64,000 bases of DNA from Fodinibius sp052060035 (GTDB taxonomy: Bacteria; Bacteroidota; Rhodothermia; Balneolales; Balneolaceae). The DNA lies in the NCBI RefSeq assembly GCF_052060035.1, contig NZ_JBPOEA010000001.1, forward strand, positions 434,001-498,000, read 5' to 3'. The notes under the pieces are model-generated. The model was not told the origin of the DNA. It made no database searches and worked only from the letters and a program-made list of their open reading frames with translations. Position numbers and translations under genes: made by a program. Below, one piece after another: positions 34,090 to 42,728 of the stretch (its first letter is position 1; each line of letters opens with the position of its first letter).

Positions 34090-36170
34090 AAGTATTACGC
34101 ACTACATACTTGCTTTTGATGCTGCTGGCGGGATGGCAAGCGGTGGCTGTTGCGCAGGTCGATTCTACTGCTGTAGATTCTGTAGCGTTCGATTCTGCGG
34201 CAATAGATACCCTCTTTTTATATCCCCCGGAATTTCCTTTAGCAGTTACTGATACCACTTCTTTAAATACTGTAGCAACAGACACTCTTTTTCGTTTTCC
34301 TCCCAATTTAACTGCATTGCAAGATACCACGGGTCAACTCGTAGCAGAAGAAAAGAAAGAGCTTTTTAAAGTTAGGCCCTGGGAATTTCATTCACCATTG
34401 GGAGCTGATCGGACGGCTACCGACAGCACGCTACGATGGCAGCATTGGTCGGATTGGATCTATAAGCTTAATCGAGAACCCGGCATCATTAGTTATCGAT
34501 TGGGAACCAACATTCGTTCCAATGCGGTACAGCGCAATGCTCACGAACCGCGTCACCAACAATTATATTGGGAGGATATCTCGTTAAATGATCCCGTATC
34601 CGGAGTGGTGAATTGGGGACTGATTCCTGAAAATAAGATTGCCGATTTTTATACCCGTGATTTGGGTACGGTCCACGAATCACGGTTTTATCATCACCAA
34701 TATTATATAAACAAGCCGCTTTCCAGGCTGATTTATAGCGAGAGCAAGTTCAACTATCGCAATCTGGAGTTTGAAGTGAGCCATAATTTGTCACAGCGGA
34801 CCAATGTTGAGTTAAGCTACTGGGATCGAAGATCCGGCGGAGAGTATAGCAACTCCGAAATCACTGGACGCCAAATTTATTTAAAGGCCAGCCATCACTT
34901 AGGCCAAGACAAATACTTAAAGCTTAATTACATCACTAATAGTTATGATATTGGTGAACCTTTTGGGTATAACATGGCGGATATGCGGACCTTTAATTTT
35001 GATCGCTATGCAGCCTCGGCCGTTCAGTCTTCAGCTACATCGGAGCAAAAAAATAATGTATTGGCACTAAATTATTATCAGCGCAATTCGGACAGCACCC
35101 AAACAAAAGATAATTTCAGGGCGGGACTTTTTCATCGAAGTGATGAACGATTTTTGACCTCTCCAGGCGATAGTACCGGATATAGTTTGACATCAGTAGG
35201 AGCCAACACCCGCAAGTGGTGGCAGTGGGGAGGATTACAGCTGGAGGCCGGAGCTAAGGCCAAGTATTCTTTTAATAAAACACCGGCAAACAGGAGTTTT
35301 ACAGCCGATGATTGGGCTAATATAAAAGCAGAAGGAAGTACGTTGATCGAGTTTATTCCGCTTATTGATTTAATGGCCGATGGGGAATTACAGATGCGAT
35401 CCGATGGGTTTCAGTCTTATCAAATAAATGCCGAGGGTGAAATACCAGTTGGTAGATTTACCTTGACGGGCGGAGCATCTTCAGGTACTGTTATGCCTAC
35501 CCCACAGCAATTGTATTGGGATTCGGGGCAATTTAACGGAAATCCCGATCTCGAGAATGAAAAGATCCAGGATGTGCGGGGAACGCTGAGTTATGGATTC
35601 AATCCTGACACTAAAATTGGAGTTCGAGCGCAGCACAAAGAGGTTACCAATGGTATTATGATTGCAGACAGTCTTTTTAGGAATGTGGATCGTTACGCCT
35701 CGCAATCGGCTACCGCCTTTTTTGAATGGGATTTAACCCACTTTGAATTTGAAGGGTCGGCTGTTTTCCATCGTTTTGCCGATAGCTATGTATCGCCAAC
35801 CGGTACAATCCCGATGTCGTCACAGGAACGGGCTTGGTTGAAGGGAAGCGCTTATTGGAAAGGGTATTTGTTTGACCGTGCCACCTACGTGAAAGCAGGC
35901 GTTTCGGGGATGGCGGCTCCGTTTCGTTATCAGGCCGATCATTATAATCCCGAACTAAATTACTGGCAGTCAATGAGTAATGACCAGTCATTGCCGATGT
36001 TTAACAGGTTGGATGTTGATATTTCGGCACGAGTGCGTTCGATTATATTTATTTTGCGGTGGGAAAATGTGCTTGATGATGTTAGCCAACTCGGCTACTT
36101 TGAGACTGCTCAATACCCCATGTCGCAGCGTCGGTTTATTTTTAGCGTGCGGGCACTTTTCAGAAATTAA
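34086..36170 (+). CDS. TonB-dependent-receptor-like outer-membrane barrel with repetitive N-terminus
   Basis: The 694-residue protein has a signal peptide (about 1-23, ending AVAQ), then an unusual repetitive segment: VDSTA-VDSVA-FDSAA-IDT, and two copies of DTLFxxPP about 35 residues apart (24-85). A plug-like part follows (EPGIISYRLGTNI, LYWEDISLNDPVSGVVNWGLIP), then a barrel rich in aromatic-alternating strands ending FSVRALFRN. It is likely an outer-membrane protein related to TonB receptors, but no clear TonB box or carboxypeptidase-like domain was seen. The substrate is unknown. The TTG start overlaps the cinA stop, suggesting coupling, and ftsX follows after 14 bases. Confidence 0.7.
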   Translation: MKVLRTTYLLLMLLAGWQAVAVAQVDSTAVDSVAFDSAAIDTLFLYPPEFPLAVTDTTSLNTVATDTLFRFPPNLTALQDTTGQLVAEEKKELFKVRPWEFHSPLGADRTATDSTLRWQHWSDWIYKLNREPGIISYRLGTNIRSNAVQRNAHEPRHQQLYWEDISLNDPVSGVVNWGLIPENKIADFYTRDLGTVHESRFYHHQYYINKPLSRLIYSESKFNYRNLEFEVSHNLSQRTNVELSYWDRRSGGEYSNSEITGRQIYLKASHHLGQDKYLKLNYITNSYDIGEPFGYNMADMRTFNFDRYAASAVQSSATSEQKNNVLALNYYQRNSDSTQTKDNFRAGLFHRSDERFLTSPGDSTGYSLTSVGANTRKWWQWGGLQLEAGAKAKYSFNKTPANRSFTADDWANIKAEGSTLIEFIPLIDLMADGELQMRSDGFQSYQINAEGEIPVGRFTLTGGASSGTVMPTPQQLYWDSGQFNGNPDLENEKIQDVRGTLSYGFNPDTKIGVRAQHKEVTNGIMIADSLFRNVDRYASQSATAFFEWDLTHFEFEGSAVFHRFADSYVSPTGTIPMSSQERAWLKGSAYWKGYLFDRATYVKAGVSGMAAPFRYQADHYNPELNYWQSMSNDQSLPMFNRLDVDISARVRSIIFILRWENVLDDVSQLGYFETAQYPMSQRRFIFSVRALFRN

Positions 36171-36184
36171 AAAATGACAAAAGG

Positions 36185-37072
36185 ATGAGTTTAGGTTACG
36201 TCGTTAAGGAGGGCATGGCTGGAATCGGCCGTGCAAAATTGGCAGCATTTACGTCAATATTTTCACTGTTTATTGCGGTATTGCTGTTGGGATTATTGGC
36301 TCGTTTGGGCTATAACGGATACGAGGTAGCACAATCCCTTAAAAAATCTATTGACGTAGAAGTGTTTTTAATGGATTTGGACGAGCGAACTACGGATGAG
36401 CTCTCTGAGCGACTGGAAGAGGAGGATCTTGTTCAAGAAGTATCCTACATATCTAAAGACAGCGCAGCAGCTGTTTTTGAAGAGGAGTTCGGTTCTGCTG
36501 GAAGTTCATTGGCTGACCTCAAGTTTTTACCTGCTTCTTTTAAGCTGAATATTAATCCCAATGCTCAAATATCACAAGTGGATTCGCTGGTTGACAAGAT
36601 TCAATCTTATCGCGGAGTGGATGAAGTACGGTTTAATCAGCAACTGCTGAAGCGAATAGAGTCAAACTTTGAGACCGCGGCTATGATGGGCGGGGGATTG
36701 GGTATCCTTATTTTACTGGCTTCAATGATTTTGGTTTTTAACACCATCCGACTTACGATTTATGCCAAACGAGATCTTATAAAAGCGATGAAGCTTGTTG
36801 GGGCTACCAATGGATTTATCCGCAGGCCGTTTGTAGTTGAGGGAATTATACAGGGATTAATTGCCGGACTGTTTTCGGTAGGGGTGATGTATGTTATATT
36901 CCACTATCTGCTCCCCCCATATTTGCCTCAACTGGGGGTTTTGGAGTGGCCTTTTGGGCGCTGGTATTATCTTAGTGGAGCCATGCTGCTATTAGCTGTT
37001 TTTATGGGATTTTGGGGAAGTCAATGGGCCGCCCGCAGGTTTATCAAAGAGACTTCCATTTCTTCTGAATAA
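36185..37072 (+). CDS. ftsX: Cell-division permease FtsX
   Basis: The 295-residue protein has the FtsX layout: one N-terminal membrane segment (about 20-45), an extracytoplasmic domain with IDVEVFLMDLDERTTDEL and ISKDSAAAVFEEEFG (about 55-165), then three membrane segments (about 170-285) with NTIRLTIYAKRDLIKAMKLVGATNGFI split across them. With FtsE it forms an ABC-type complex at the division site that activates peptidoglycan hydrolases. ftsE is not adjacent here. It is convergent with the NYN gene. Confidence 0.9.
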   Translation: MSLGYVVKEGMAGIGRAKLAAFTSIFSLFIAVLLLGLLARLGYNGYEVAQSLKKSIDVEVFLMDLDERTTDELSERLEEEDLVQEVSYISKDSAAAVFEEEFGSAGSSLADLKFLPASFKLNINPNAQISQVDSLVDKIQSYRGVDEVRFNQQLLKRIESNFETAAMMGGGLGILILLASMILVFNTIRLTIYAKRDLIKAMKLVGATNGFIRRPFVVEGIIQGLIAGLFSVGVMYVIFHYLLPPYLPQLGVLEWPFGRWYYLSGAMLLLAVFMGFWGSQWAARRFIKETSISSE

Positions 37073-37131
37073 CAGAAGTCATGTAAAATGGGTTCAGAAG
37101 GGCGTTGGGTCAGTTAAATCCGGTTTGATTT

Positions 37132-37875
37132 CTATTTTCGCTTATCTTTTACATAAATAGCTTTTGATTGCCCTTCGCCGGTTGAACGTTCTTCAATCTC
37201 AAATAATTTAATAGCCTTTACCAGGTTGCCCAATTTACGGTACCCATAATTGCGGGGATCAAATTCGGGGGACTGTTTGGCGATATAGCTACCCACCTGA
37301 CCGAGATGTGCCCAGCCGCTTTCATCAGAGGACGCCTCAATGGCATTGCGCATCAGGTTGACGAGTTTGGTGTCTTGCTTAAGCTCATTGGTTGAAATAC
37401 GTTGGATGGTTGCATCTTCGTCCGTTTCTTCTTCGCTGCGAAGCACCTCGGTGTAGATAAATTTGTCACAAGCCGCGACAAAAGGTTCCGGGGTTTTTTG
37501 TTCTCCGAATCCATATACAATAAGTCCGGCCTCACGGATGCGAGCTGCTAACTTGGTGAAATCGCTATCACTTGAAACGATGCAAAACCCATCAAACTGA
37601 TTCGTATACAGCAAATCCATGGCATCAATAATCATGGCACTGTCGGTGGCATTTTTACCGGTAGTGTAACCAAATTGTTGGATTGGTTGAATGGAGTGAT
37701 CAAGCAGGTGGTCTTTCCATCCACGAAGCTTTGGAGAAGTCCAGTCGCCGTAAATGCGTTTAACATTGGCGGTGCCATATTTTGCTATCTCTGCTAAAAG
37801 CCCTTCTATGATAGACGGTTGGGCGTTATCAGCATCGATTAGTACTGCTAATTTATCCGATGTTTCCTGATCCAT
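37132..37875 (-). CDS. NYN-domain (PIN-like) nuclease with OST-HTH/LOTUS domain
   Basis: The 247-residue soluble protein has an N-terminal NYN domain (about 8-145) with acidic residues placed like PIN-type RNases: Asp14 and Asp16 in LIDADNA, Asp78 in NATDSAMIIDA, and Asp103/Asp105 in VSSDSDFTKLA. A C-terminal region (about 168-245) with GWAHLGQVGSYIAKQSPEF and YGYRKLGNLVKA fits the OST-HTH/LOTUS RNA-binding fold, as in the family named after limkain b1. A role as RNA-directed nuclease or RNA quality factor is inferred. It is a single-gene unit with a hairpin in its leader. Confidence 0.88.
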   Translation of the reverse strand: MDQETSDKLAVLIDADNAQPSIIEGLLAEIAKYGTANVKRIYGDWTSPKLRGWKDHLLDHSIQPIQQFGYTTGKNATDSAMIIDAMDLLYTNQFDGFCIVSSDSDFTKLAARIREAGLIVYGFGEQKTPEPFVAACDKFIYTEVLRSEEETDEDATIQRISTNELKQDTKLVNLMRNAIEASSDESGWAHLGQVGSYIAKQSPEFDPRNYGYRKLGNLVKAIKLFEIEERSTGEGQSKAIYVKDKRK

Positions 37876-37910
37876 AAATTGAAATCATTCAAATTAAATT
37901 TCTTGTCACT

Positions 37911-37928
37911 CCTCCTACTGATAGGAGG
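37911..37928 (-). repeat. Hairpin in the NYN gene leader
   Basis: CCTCCTA and TAGGAGG form a perfect 7-bp stem with a CTGA loop, about 36 bases before the NYN start on the minus strand. The arms happen to equal anti-Shine-Dalgarno and Shine-Dalgarno cores, so a role in translation control is conceivable but unproved. Confidence 0.45.
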
Positions 37929-38165
37929 TTAATAAATTACGATATTAATGCTTAACTCCAAGATGGGATAAAAGGGTTTTACAGGATGGCCAAATTTTCA
38001 AAGGTTGGTTGTTCTCAATGAAGAAAATAGAACAGTGTGTAAGCTTCCACAACAGAGCTACTGATGGGCGATAATAATTTATGGCAATAGTAAGCACAGC
38101 AATTTATCATGAGATAACGACAAAAGGCTTTTTTAGAGTGATAGAAAAGGATTGGTGCTCAAGAA

Positions 38166-38182
38166 TTAACATTGAGTTAACA
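38166..38182 (+). promoter_or_regulatory. Possible Pho box upstream of pstS
   Basis: TTAACA occurs twice with an 11-base period (TTAACA, TTGAG, TTAACA), about 90 bases before pstS. The phasing and sequence resemble PhoP/PhoB boxes. The assignment is supported by position before the phosphate genes only. Confidence 0.4.
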
Positions 38183-38269
38183 AAAGACTCAGAATTTTGA
38201 AATACATTAAGTCACAGAATTTCAGCACACTATCACAATATGAATAATCAACTCTAAATATCTGAGAAA

Positions 38270-39217
38270 ATGGTTAAAAATATTTTTGCACTCATCCTTT
38301 TTAGTAGTGTTTTCTTGTATTCTTGCGGATCCGGTGGACCTGCTAATGAGGTTAAAATTGACGGATCAAGCACAGTTTATCCATTGACCGAAGCAATTGC
38401 TGAAGAATACAGAAGTGAAGCTCCGAATGTGAGAGTTACCGTAGGGCGATCTGGGACCGGAGGCGGGTTTCAAAAGTTTATTCGCGGAGATATCGATATC
38501 AATGATGCTTCCCGCAAAATAAAAGAAAGTGAAGCGAAAGTAGCTCGAGAAAACGGGATGGATTATGTTGAGCTTTCTGTTGCGTATGATGGATTGTCGG
38601 TTGTTGTACACCCTGATAATGACTGGGTTGATTATTTGACAGTTGAAGAACTGAAGATGATCTGGGAGCCCGAAGCCCAGGGAGAAATAACGCACTGGAA
38701 TGATGTACGTGAAGAATGGCCTGAAGAACCCATAAACTTGTATGGGCCCGGTACAGCATCCGGAACGTTTGATTATTTTACCGAGGCTATTGTTGGTGAA
38801 AGTGGTGCGAGTCGCGGAGATTTTACGGCCAGTGAAGATGATAATGTGCTGGTTCAGGGCGTGAGCACTGATAAAAATTCACTGGGCTTTTTTGGTCTTG
38901 CGTATTTTGAAGAAAATAGTGAGAAGTTAAAGCTTGTACCTGTCAAGGACGGAGACAAAGAGCCTGTTACGCCAACTATCAAGGCAGTGGCAAATAACAC
39001 ATATACCCCTCTTTCACGTCCACTATTTATTTATGTAACCAAGGAAGCTGCACAACGAACTAATCCTCAAAACTTTGTGAATTTCTATTTGGATAACGCT
39101 TCAGAGGTAGCGCGTTCCGTAGGATACGTAAGTATGCCTGACTCGCTGTACGAAGTAGAGAAAGAAAAATTCCAAGCATTCTATTCGCAATCTGATACTA
39201 CGGCTGCTGCAGAATAA
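38270..39217 (+). CDS. pstS: Phosphate-binding lipoprotein PstS
   Basis: The 315-residue protein has a lipoprotein signal with Cys19 (LYSC), then the PstS blocks KIDGSSTVYPLTEAIAEEY, GRSGTGGGFQKFIRGDIDI and YGPGTASGTFDYFTEA, whose Ser, Thr, Arg and Asp residues bind phosphate. It catches phosphate outside the inner membrane for PstCAB. The C-terminus has a short Ser/Thr/Ala tail. A hairpin follows before pstC, which is usual where the binding protein is made in excess over the membrane parts. Confidence 0.95.
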   Translation: MVKNIFALILFSSVFLYSCGSGGPANEVKIDGSSTVYPLTEAIAEEYRSEAPNVRVTVGRSGTGGGFQKFIRGDIDINDASRKIKESEAKVARENGMDYVELSVAYDGLSVVVHPDNDWVDYLTVEELKMIWEPEAQGEITHWNDVREEWPEEPINLYGPGTASGTFDYFTEAIVGESGASRGDFTASEDDNVLVQGVSTDKNSLGFFGLAYFEENSEKLKLVPVKDGDKEPVTPTIKAVANNTYTPLSRPLFIYVTKEAAQRTNPQNFVNFYLDNASEVARSVGYVSMPDSLYEVEKEKFQAFYSQSDTTAAAE

Positions 39218-39224
39218 CAGTATA

Positions 39225-39259
39225 AAGGCTACTGTTCGAAGAGGACGGTAGCCTTTTTT
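39225..39259 (+). terminator. Hairpin between pstS and pstC (partial terminator)
   Basis: AAGGCTACTGTTC pairs with GGACGGTAGCCTT (two G-T wobbles) around GAAGA, followed by five or more T. It likely ends most transcripts after pstS and lets a share go on to pstCAB-phoU. Confidence 0.85.
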
Positions 39260-39279
39260 AATATCATTTGTTATCAGAT

Positions 39280-40155
39280 ATGAGGATTAAAGAAAAAATT
39301 ATTGAGAAAATCCTGGCGGCGTGTGCCCTGATTACGATACTCACGACCCTTGGAATTATTCTTATTCTCGCGGTTGAAGCATTCAGCTTCTTTCAGAAAG
39401 TATCTATAGTAGAGTTTTTTACCTCAACAGAATGGACACCGCTGTTCACCCAAAAGAGCTACGGCATACTTCCGCTTCTATCCGGTACGGCGTTAACAAC
39501 GTTCATCGCGATTGCTGTAGCCTTACCTATAGGTATTATCGTGGCGGTTTATCTTAATGAATATGCCAACGATCGACTACGACGGATTTTAAAGCCTCTG
39601 TTAGAAATATTGGCGGTTGTCCCAACTGTGGTGTATGGCTTCTTTGCCCTGATGATTGTGACTCCATTTCTGAAAATATTTATTCCCAATCTGGCGGGAT
39701 TTAATGCCCTTTCTCCGGGTATTGTCATGGGGATTATGATTATTCCTTTTGTGTCATCGCTAAGCGAGGATGCGCTAAGTTCAGTTCCCGATTCCCTGCG
39801 AAAGGCTTCATTTGGAATGGGATCTACGAAATTTCAAACAGCCTTTCGCGTAATGGTTCCCGCAGCCTCATCGGGCATTATTGTTTCAGCGATTTTAGCC
39901 TTATCCCGAGCAGTGGGAGAAACGATGATTGTAGCGATTGCCGCCGGTATGCAGCCGCGTTTTTCGTTTGATCCAACCGTACCCATTCAAACAATTACCT
40001 CATACATCGTGCAGGTCAGCATGGGCGATGTACCGCATGGATCAACCGCATATCAAACTATTTTTGCCGCCGGTATTACACTTTTTGTGTTCACCTTTAT
40101 CCTGAACAACATCAGCTATTGGATTAAATCAAGATATCAGGAGAAATATGAATAA
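39280..40155 (+). CDS. pstC: Phosphate ABC transporter permease PstC
   Basis: The inner-membrane permease of about 291 residues has six predicted TM segments and the ABC permease loop ALSRAVGETMIVAIAAG; further PstC signs are VPTVVYGFFALMIV and SLSEDALSSVPDSLRKAS. It pairs with PstA to form the phosphate channel. The ATG at 39280 is preferred over a TTG four codons upstream. It overlaps pstA by 8 bases. Confidence 0.94.
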   Translation: MRIKEKIIEKILAACALITILTTLGIILILAVEAFSFFQKVSIVEFFTSTEWTPLFTQKSYGILPLLSGTALTTFIAIAVALPIGIIVAVYLNEYANDRLRRILKPLLEILAVVPTVVYGFFALMIVTPFLKIFIPNLAGFNALSPGIVMGIMIIPFVSSLSEDALSSVPDSLRKASFGMGSTKFQTAFRVMVPAASSGIIVSAILALSRAVGETMIVAIAAGMQPRFSFDPTVPIQTITSYIVQVSMGDVPHGSTAYQTIFAAGITLFVFTFILNNISYWIKSRYQEKYE

Positions 40156-41005
40156 CGCTAAAAAAAGCAGATTACTTGATAAAGGTTTTAGATACTTTGG
40201 GATTGGCGTGACGATTTCATGCTTACTGGTGCTGTCTATATTTATCGGATTTGTGCTCTATATGGGTCTCAGTCGTTTAAGCTGGGAATTTCTAATTAGT
40301 TTACCGTCTCGTTTTGCAGAACAATCGGGTATTTATACCGCATGGATTGGTACCGTTTGGGTATTGGTATTTACGACCCTCATTTCGTTTCCCCTGGGGG
40401 TAGGAGCGGGAATTTACCTCGAGGAATATGGCAAAAAAAGCAGGTTAGCTACTTTTCTCGAAATCAATATTGCCAACTTGGCCGGTGTACCATCTGTTAT
40501 TTATGGCCTGTTGGGATTAGAGGTTTTTGTGCGCATGATGAAGATGGGTAACAGTATTTTAGCTGGCTCTTTAACCCTTGCACTGCTTATTCTGCCGATT
40601 ATTATTGTATCAACGCGAGAGTCACTGCGTGCAGTACCAAGCACTGTTCGTGATGCTTCCAATGCTTTGGGGGCATCAAAATGGCAGACGATATGGAATC
40701 AGGTGCTGCCAGCTTCGTTTGGCGGCATATTAACGGGTGTGATTTTGGCCTTATCTCGAGCAGTGGGAGAAACAGCTCCTCTTATTGTGGTGGGAGCATT
40801 GGCGTATGTCCCCTTTGCACCATCGGGACCGCTGGATGAGTTCACAGTGCTGCCTATTCAGATTTTTAATTGGGTATCACGACCGCAACACGAATTTGTG
40901 ATTAATGCCGCAGCAGCTATTATTGTGTTACTGCTCATTACGTTTGCTATGAATGGTATTGCCGTGTATTTACGGAACAAATGGCAACGAAAGATCAACT
41001 GGTAG
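40148..41005 (+). CDS. pstA: Phosphate ABC transporter permease PstA
   Basis: The 285-residue permease has six predicted TM segments, with GVPSVIYGLLGLEVFV and the coupling loop ALSRAVGETAPLIVVGAL, which marks PstA. It forms the membrane channel with PstC. It overlaps the end of pstC and is followed by pstB after 25 bases. Confidence 0.95.
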   Translation: MNNAKKSRLLDKGFRYFGIGVTISCLLVLSIFIGFVLYMGLSRLSWEFLISLPSRFAEQSGIYTAWIGTVWVLVFTTLISFPLGVGAGIYLEEYGKKSRLATFLEINIANLAGVPSVIYGLLGLEVFVRMMKMGNSILAGSLTLALLILPIIIVSTRESLRAVPSTVRDASNALGASKWQTIWNQVLPASFGGILTGVILALSRAVGETAPLIVVGALAYVPFAPSGPLDEFTVLPIQIFNWVSRPQHEFVINAAAAIIVLLLITFAMNGIAVYLRNKWQRKINW

Positions 41006-41030
41006 GTATTATATTTTTAATTAGGTTAAT

Positions 41031-41870
41031 ATGAGAATGGATTTAGAGACAACACCAAGTCAGAAACCGAAAACATCACAAGTTGAAACCAAACCCAAGC
41101 TGAATTCCAAGAACCAGTCGTTCAAGCTTCAGGCTAAAAATATTGATGTTTTCTATGATGATTTTAAGGCTATTGACAATATCAGTCTGAATATCGTAGA
41201 GCAATCCATTACTGCTTTTATTGGCCCTTCAGGATGTGGTAAATCAACGTTTTTGCGCTTGTTTAATCGTATGAACGATTATATTGACGGCTTTGATATG
41301 AATGGAAAAATCCTGCTTGATAATAAGGATATCTATGATCCGTCTATAAAGGTAGAAGAACTTCGCAAAATTGTTGGGATGGTTTTTCAAAAGCCCAACC
41401 CATTTCCTAAATCTATCTATGAAAATGTAGCTTATGGGCTGCGAATTCAGGGAATTAAAGACGAAGAATTTATTGAAAATCGTGTAATAGAGTCTCTGAA
41501 ACAAGCTACGCTCTATAGCGAAGTGGACGGTAATTTAGATAAGCAGGCATTGTCATTATCCGGTGGCCAACAGCAGCGATTGTGTATTGCCAGGGCATTA
41601 GCAGTAAAACCGTCGGTACTGTTGATGGACGAACCCACATCAGCACTTGATCCTATTTCGTCTGGTAAAATCGAGGATTTAATTCATGAGCTTAAAAAGG
41701 AATTTACGATTGTTATTGTAACACACAATATGCAGCAGGCAGCACGTGTAAGTGATAATACTGCTTTCTTGTATATGGGTAGATTGATTGAATATGGAGA
41801 TACTCAAAAAATATTTACCAATCCGGATAAAGATCGCACACAAAATTATATTACCGGACGATTCGGATAA
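41031..41870 (+). CDS. pstB: Phosphate ABC transporter ATPase PstB
   Basis: The 279-residue ABC ATPase shows Walker A GPSGCGKST, the PstB-specific LRLFNRMND and VFQKPNPFPKSIYENVAYG, signature LSGGQQQR and Walker B VLLMDEPTSALD. A polar N-terminal extension of about 30 residues precedes the usual start of the domain. It powers PstSCA phosphate uptake from the cytoplasmic face. Confidence 0.96.
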   Translation: MRMDLETTPSQKPKTSQVETKPKLNSKNQSFKLQAKNIDVFYDDFKAIDNISLNIVEQSITAFIGPSGCGKSTFLRLFNRMNDYIDGFDMNGKILLDNKDIYDPSIKVEELRKIVGMVFQKPNPFPKSIYENVAYGLRIQGIKDEEFIENRVIESLKQATLYSEVDGNLDKQALSLSGGQQQRLCIARALAVKPSVLLMDEPTSALDPISSGKIEDLIHELKKEFTIVIVTHNMQQAARVSDNTAFLYMGRLIEYGDTQKIFTNPDKDRTQNYITGRFG

Positions 41871-41909
41871 CAACTCATCAGTCAGTCAACTATTTAAAAT
41901 TTTTAAAAG

Positions 41910-42608
41910 ATGGCACCACAACACTTGGATAGCGAACTTAAGTTATTAAAAGATAATGTCTTGGAGCTGATGTTTTTGGTAAAAAACCAGCTCGAAAAAG
42001 GGCAGGAAGCCCTTCATGATTTTGATGAAGAGTTGGCTCACGAAATTATGGCCAACGAAAAGCGGGTAGACAGTCTGGAACTTACCATTGATCGGGATTG
42101 CGAAAATTTGTTAGCGCTCCATAATCCGGTAGCCGTAGATTTACGTTTTGTGATGGCTTCCTTTAAGATAAATTCCGATTTGGAACGTATTGGTGATCAC
42201 GCAAATAGTATTGCTAAATATATTGTGGATTTTGGCCGTAAAATAGATGATGAAACCTTAGAAACGATGCGTCTTGATGAGATGTATGATACGGCTAACA
42301 AAATGGTAAGTAATATCTTTAACGCTTTTATCACAGAAGATACCGGGTTGGCAAGAAAAGTTTTTCGCCTGGATGAGACACTGAATCAAATTAATCGTGA
42401 GGTGTCAGCATCCACGGCTGAACTCATTGAAAAAGATGTAAGCCAGACCAGAAACTACTTATACCTGTTTTCCATCGTCAGAAAACTGGAGCGGGTGGGA
42501 GATCTTTCTAAAAATATTGCCGAAGAGCTCATTTTCTATATTGAAGCTAAAGTGCTTAAGCACAAGAAAATGAAATCTAAAAACGGTGACGACGGCAATT
42601 CTGAATAA
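41910..42608 (+). CDS. phoU: Phosphate transport regulator PhoU
   Basis: The 232-residue all-helical protein has two PhoU repeats. Typical blocks are NEKRVDSLELTID, RFVMASFKINSDLERIGDHANSIAKYI split over helices, and LYLFSIVRKLERVGDLSKNIAEEL. The E-RIGD and E-RVGD motifs bind metal clusters. It links Pst transport to the Pho two-component system and damps the response when phosphate is plentiful. No phoR/phoB genes are in the window. Confidence 0.94.
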   Translation: MAPQHLDSELKLLKDNVLELMFLVKNQLEKGQEALHDFDEELAHEIMANEKRVDSLELTIDRDCENLLALHNPVAVDLRFVMASFKINSDLERIGDHANSIAKYIVDFGRKIDDETLETMRLDEMYDTANKMVSNIFNAFITEDTGLARKVFRLDETLNQINREVSASTAELIEKDVSQTRNYLYLFSIVRKLERVGDLSKNIAEELIFYIEAKVLKHKKMKSKNGDDGNSE

Positions 42609-42653
42609 TACTTGTCATCGTAATTTATTGGTAAGTAACTGCAGTAGTTTCCT

Positions 42654-42674
42654 TTTGCTAAGCAAATTAGCAAA
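42654..42674 (+). repeat. Inverted repeat between phoU and the porin gene
   Basis: TTTGCTAA and TTAGCAAA form a perfect 8-bp stem around GCAAA. There is no clean T run after it; it could be a weak terminator of phoU, an mRNA stabiliser or a regulator site of the porin gene. Confidence 0.5.
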
Positions 42675-42728
42675 GCAGCAGTAAGTATTTTATTTAATAA
42701 TAAGATCAGCACATAAAAAACAATTATT

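Larger units (their letters stand above)
37876..38269. other. Intergenic region between the NYN gene and pstS
   Basis: This AT-rich 394-base gap separates divergent genes. It holds a 7-bp hairpin at 37911-37928 near the NYN gene and an 11-base-phased TTAACA repeat at 38166-38182 near pstS. No coding frame, tRNA or recognised small RNA was found. Confidence 0.55.
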
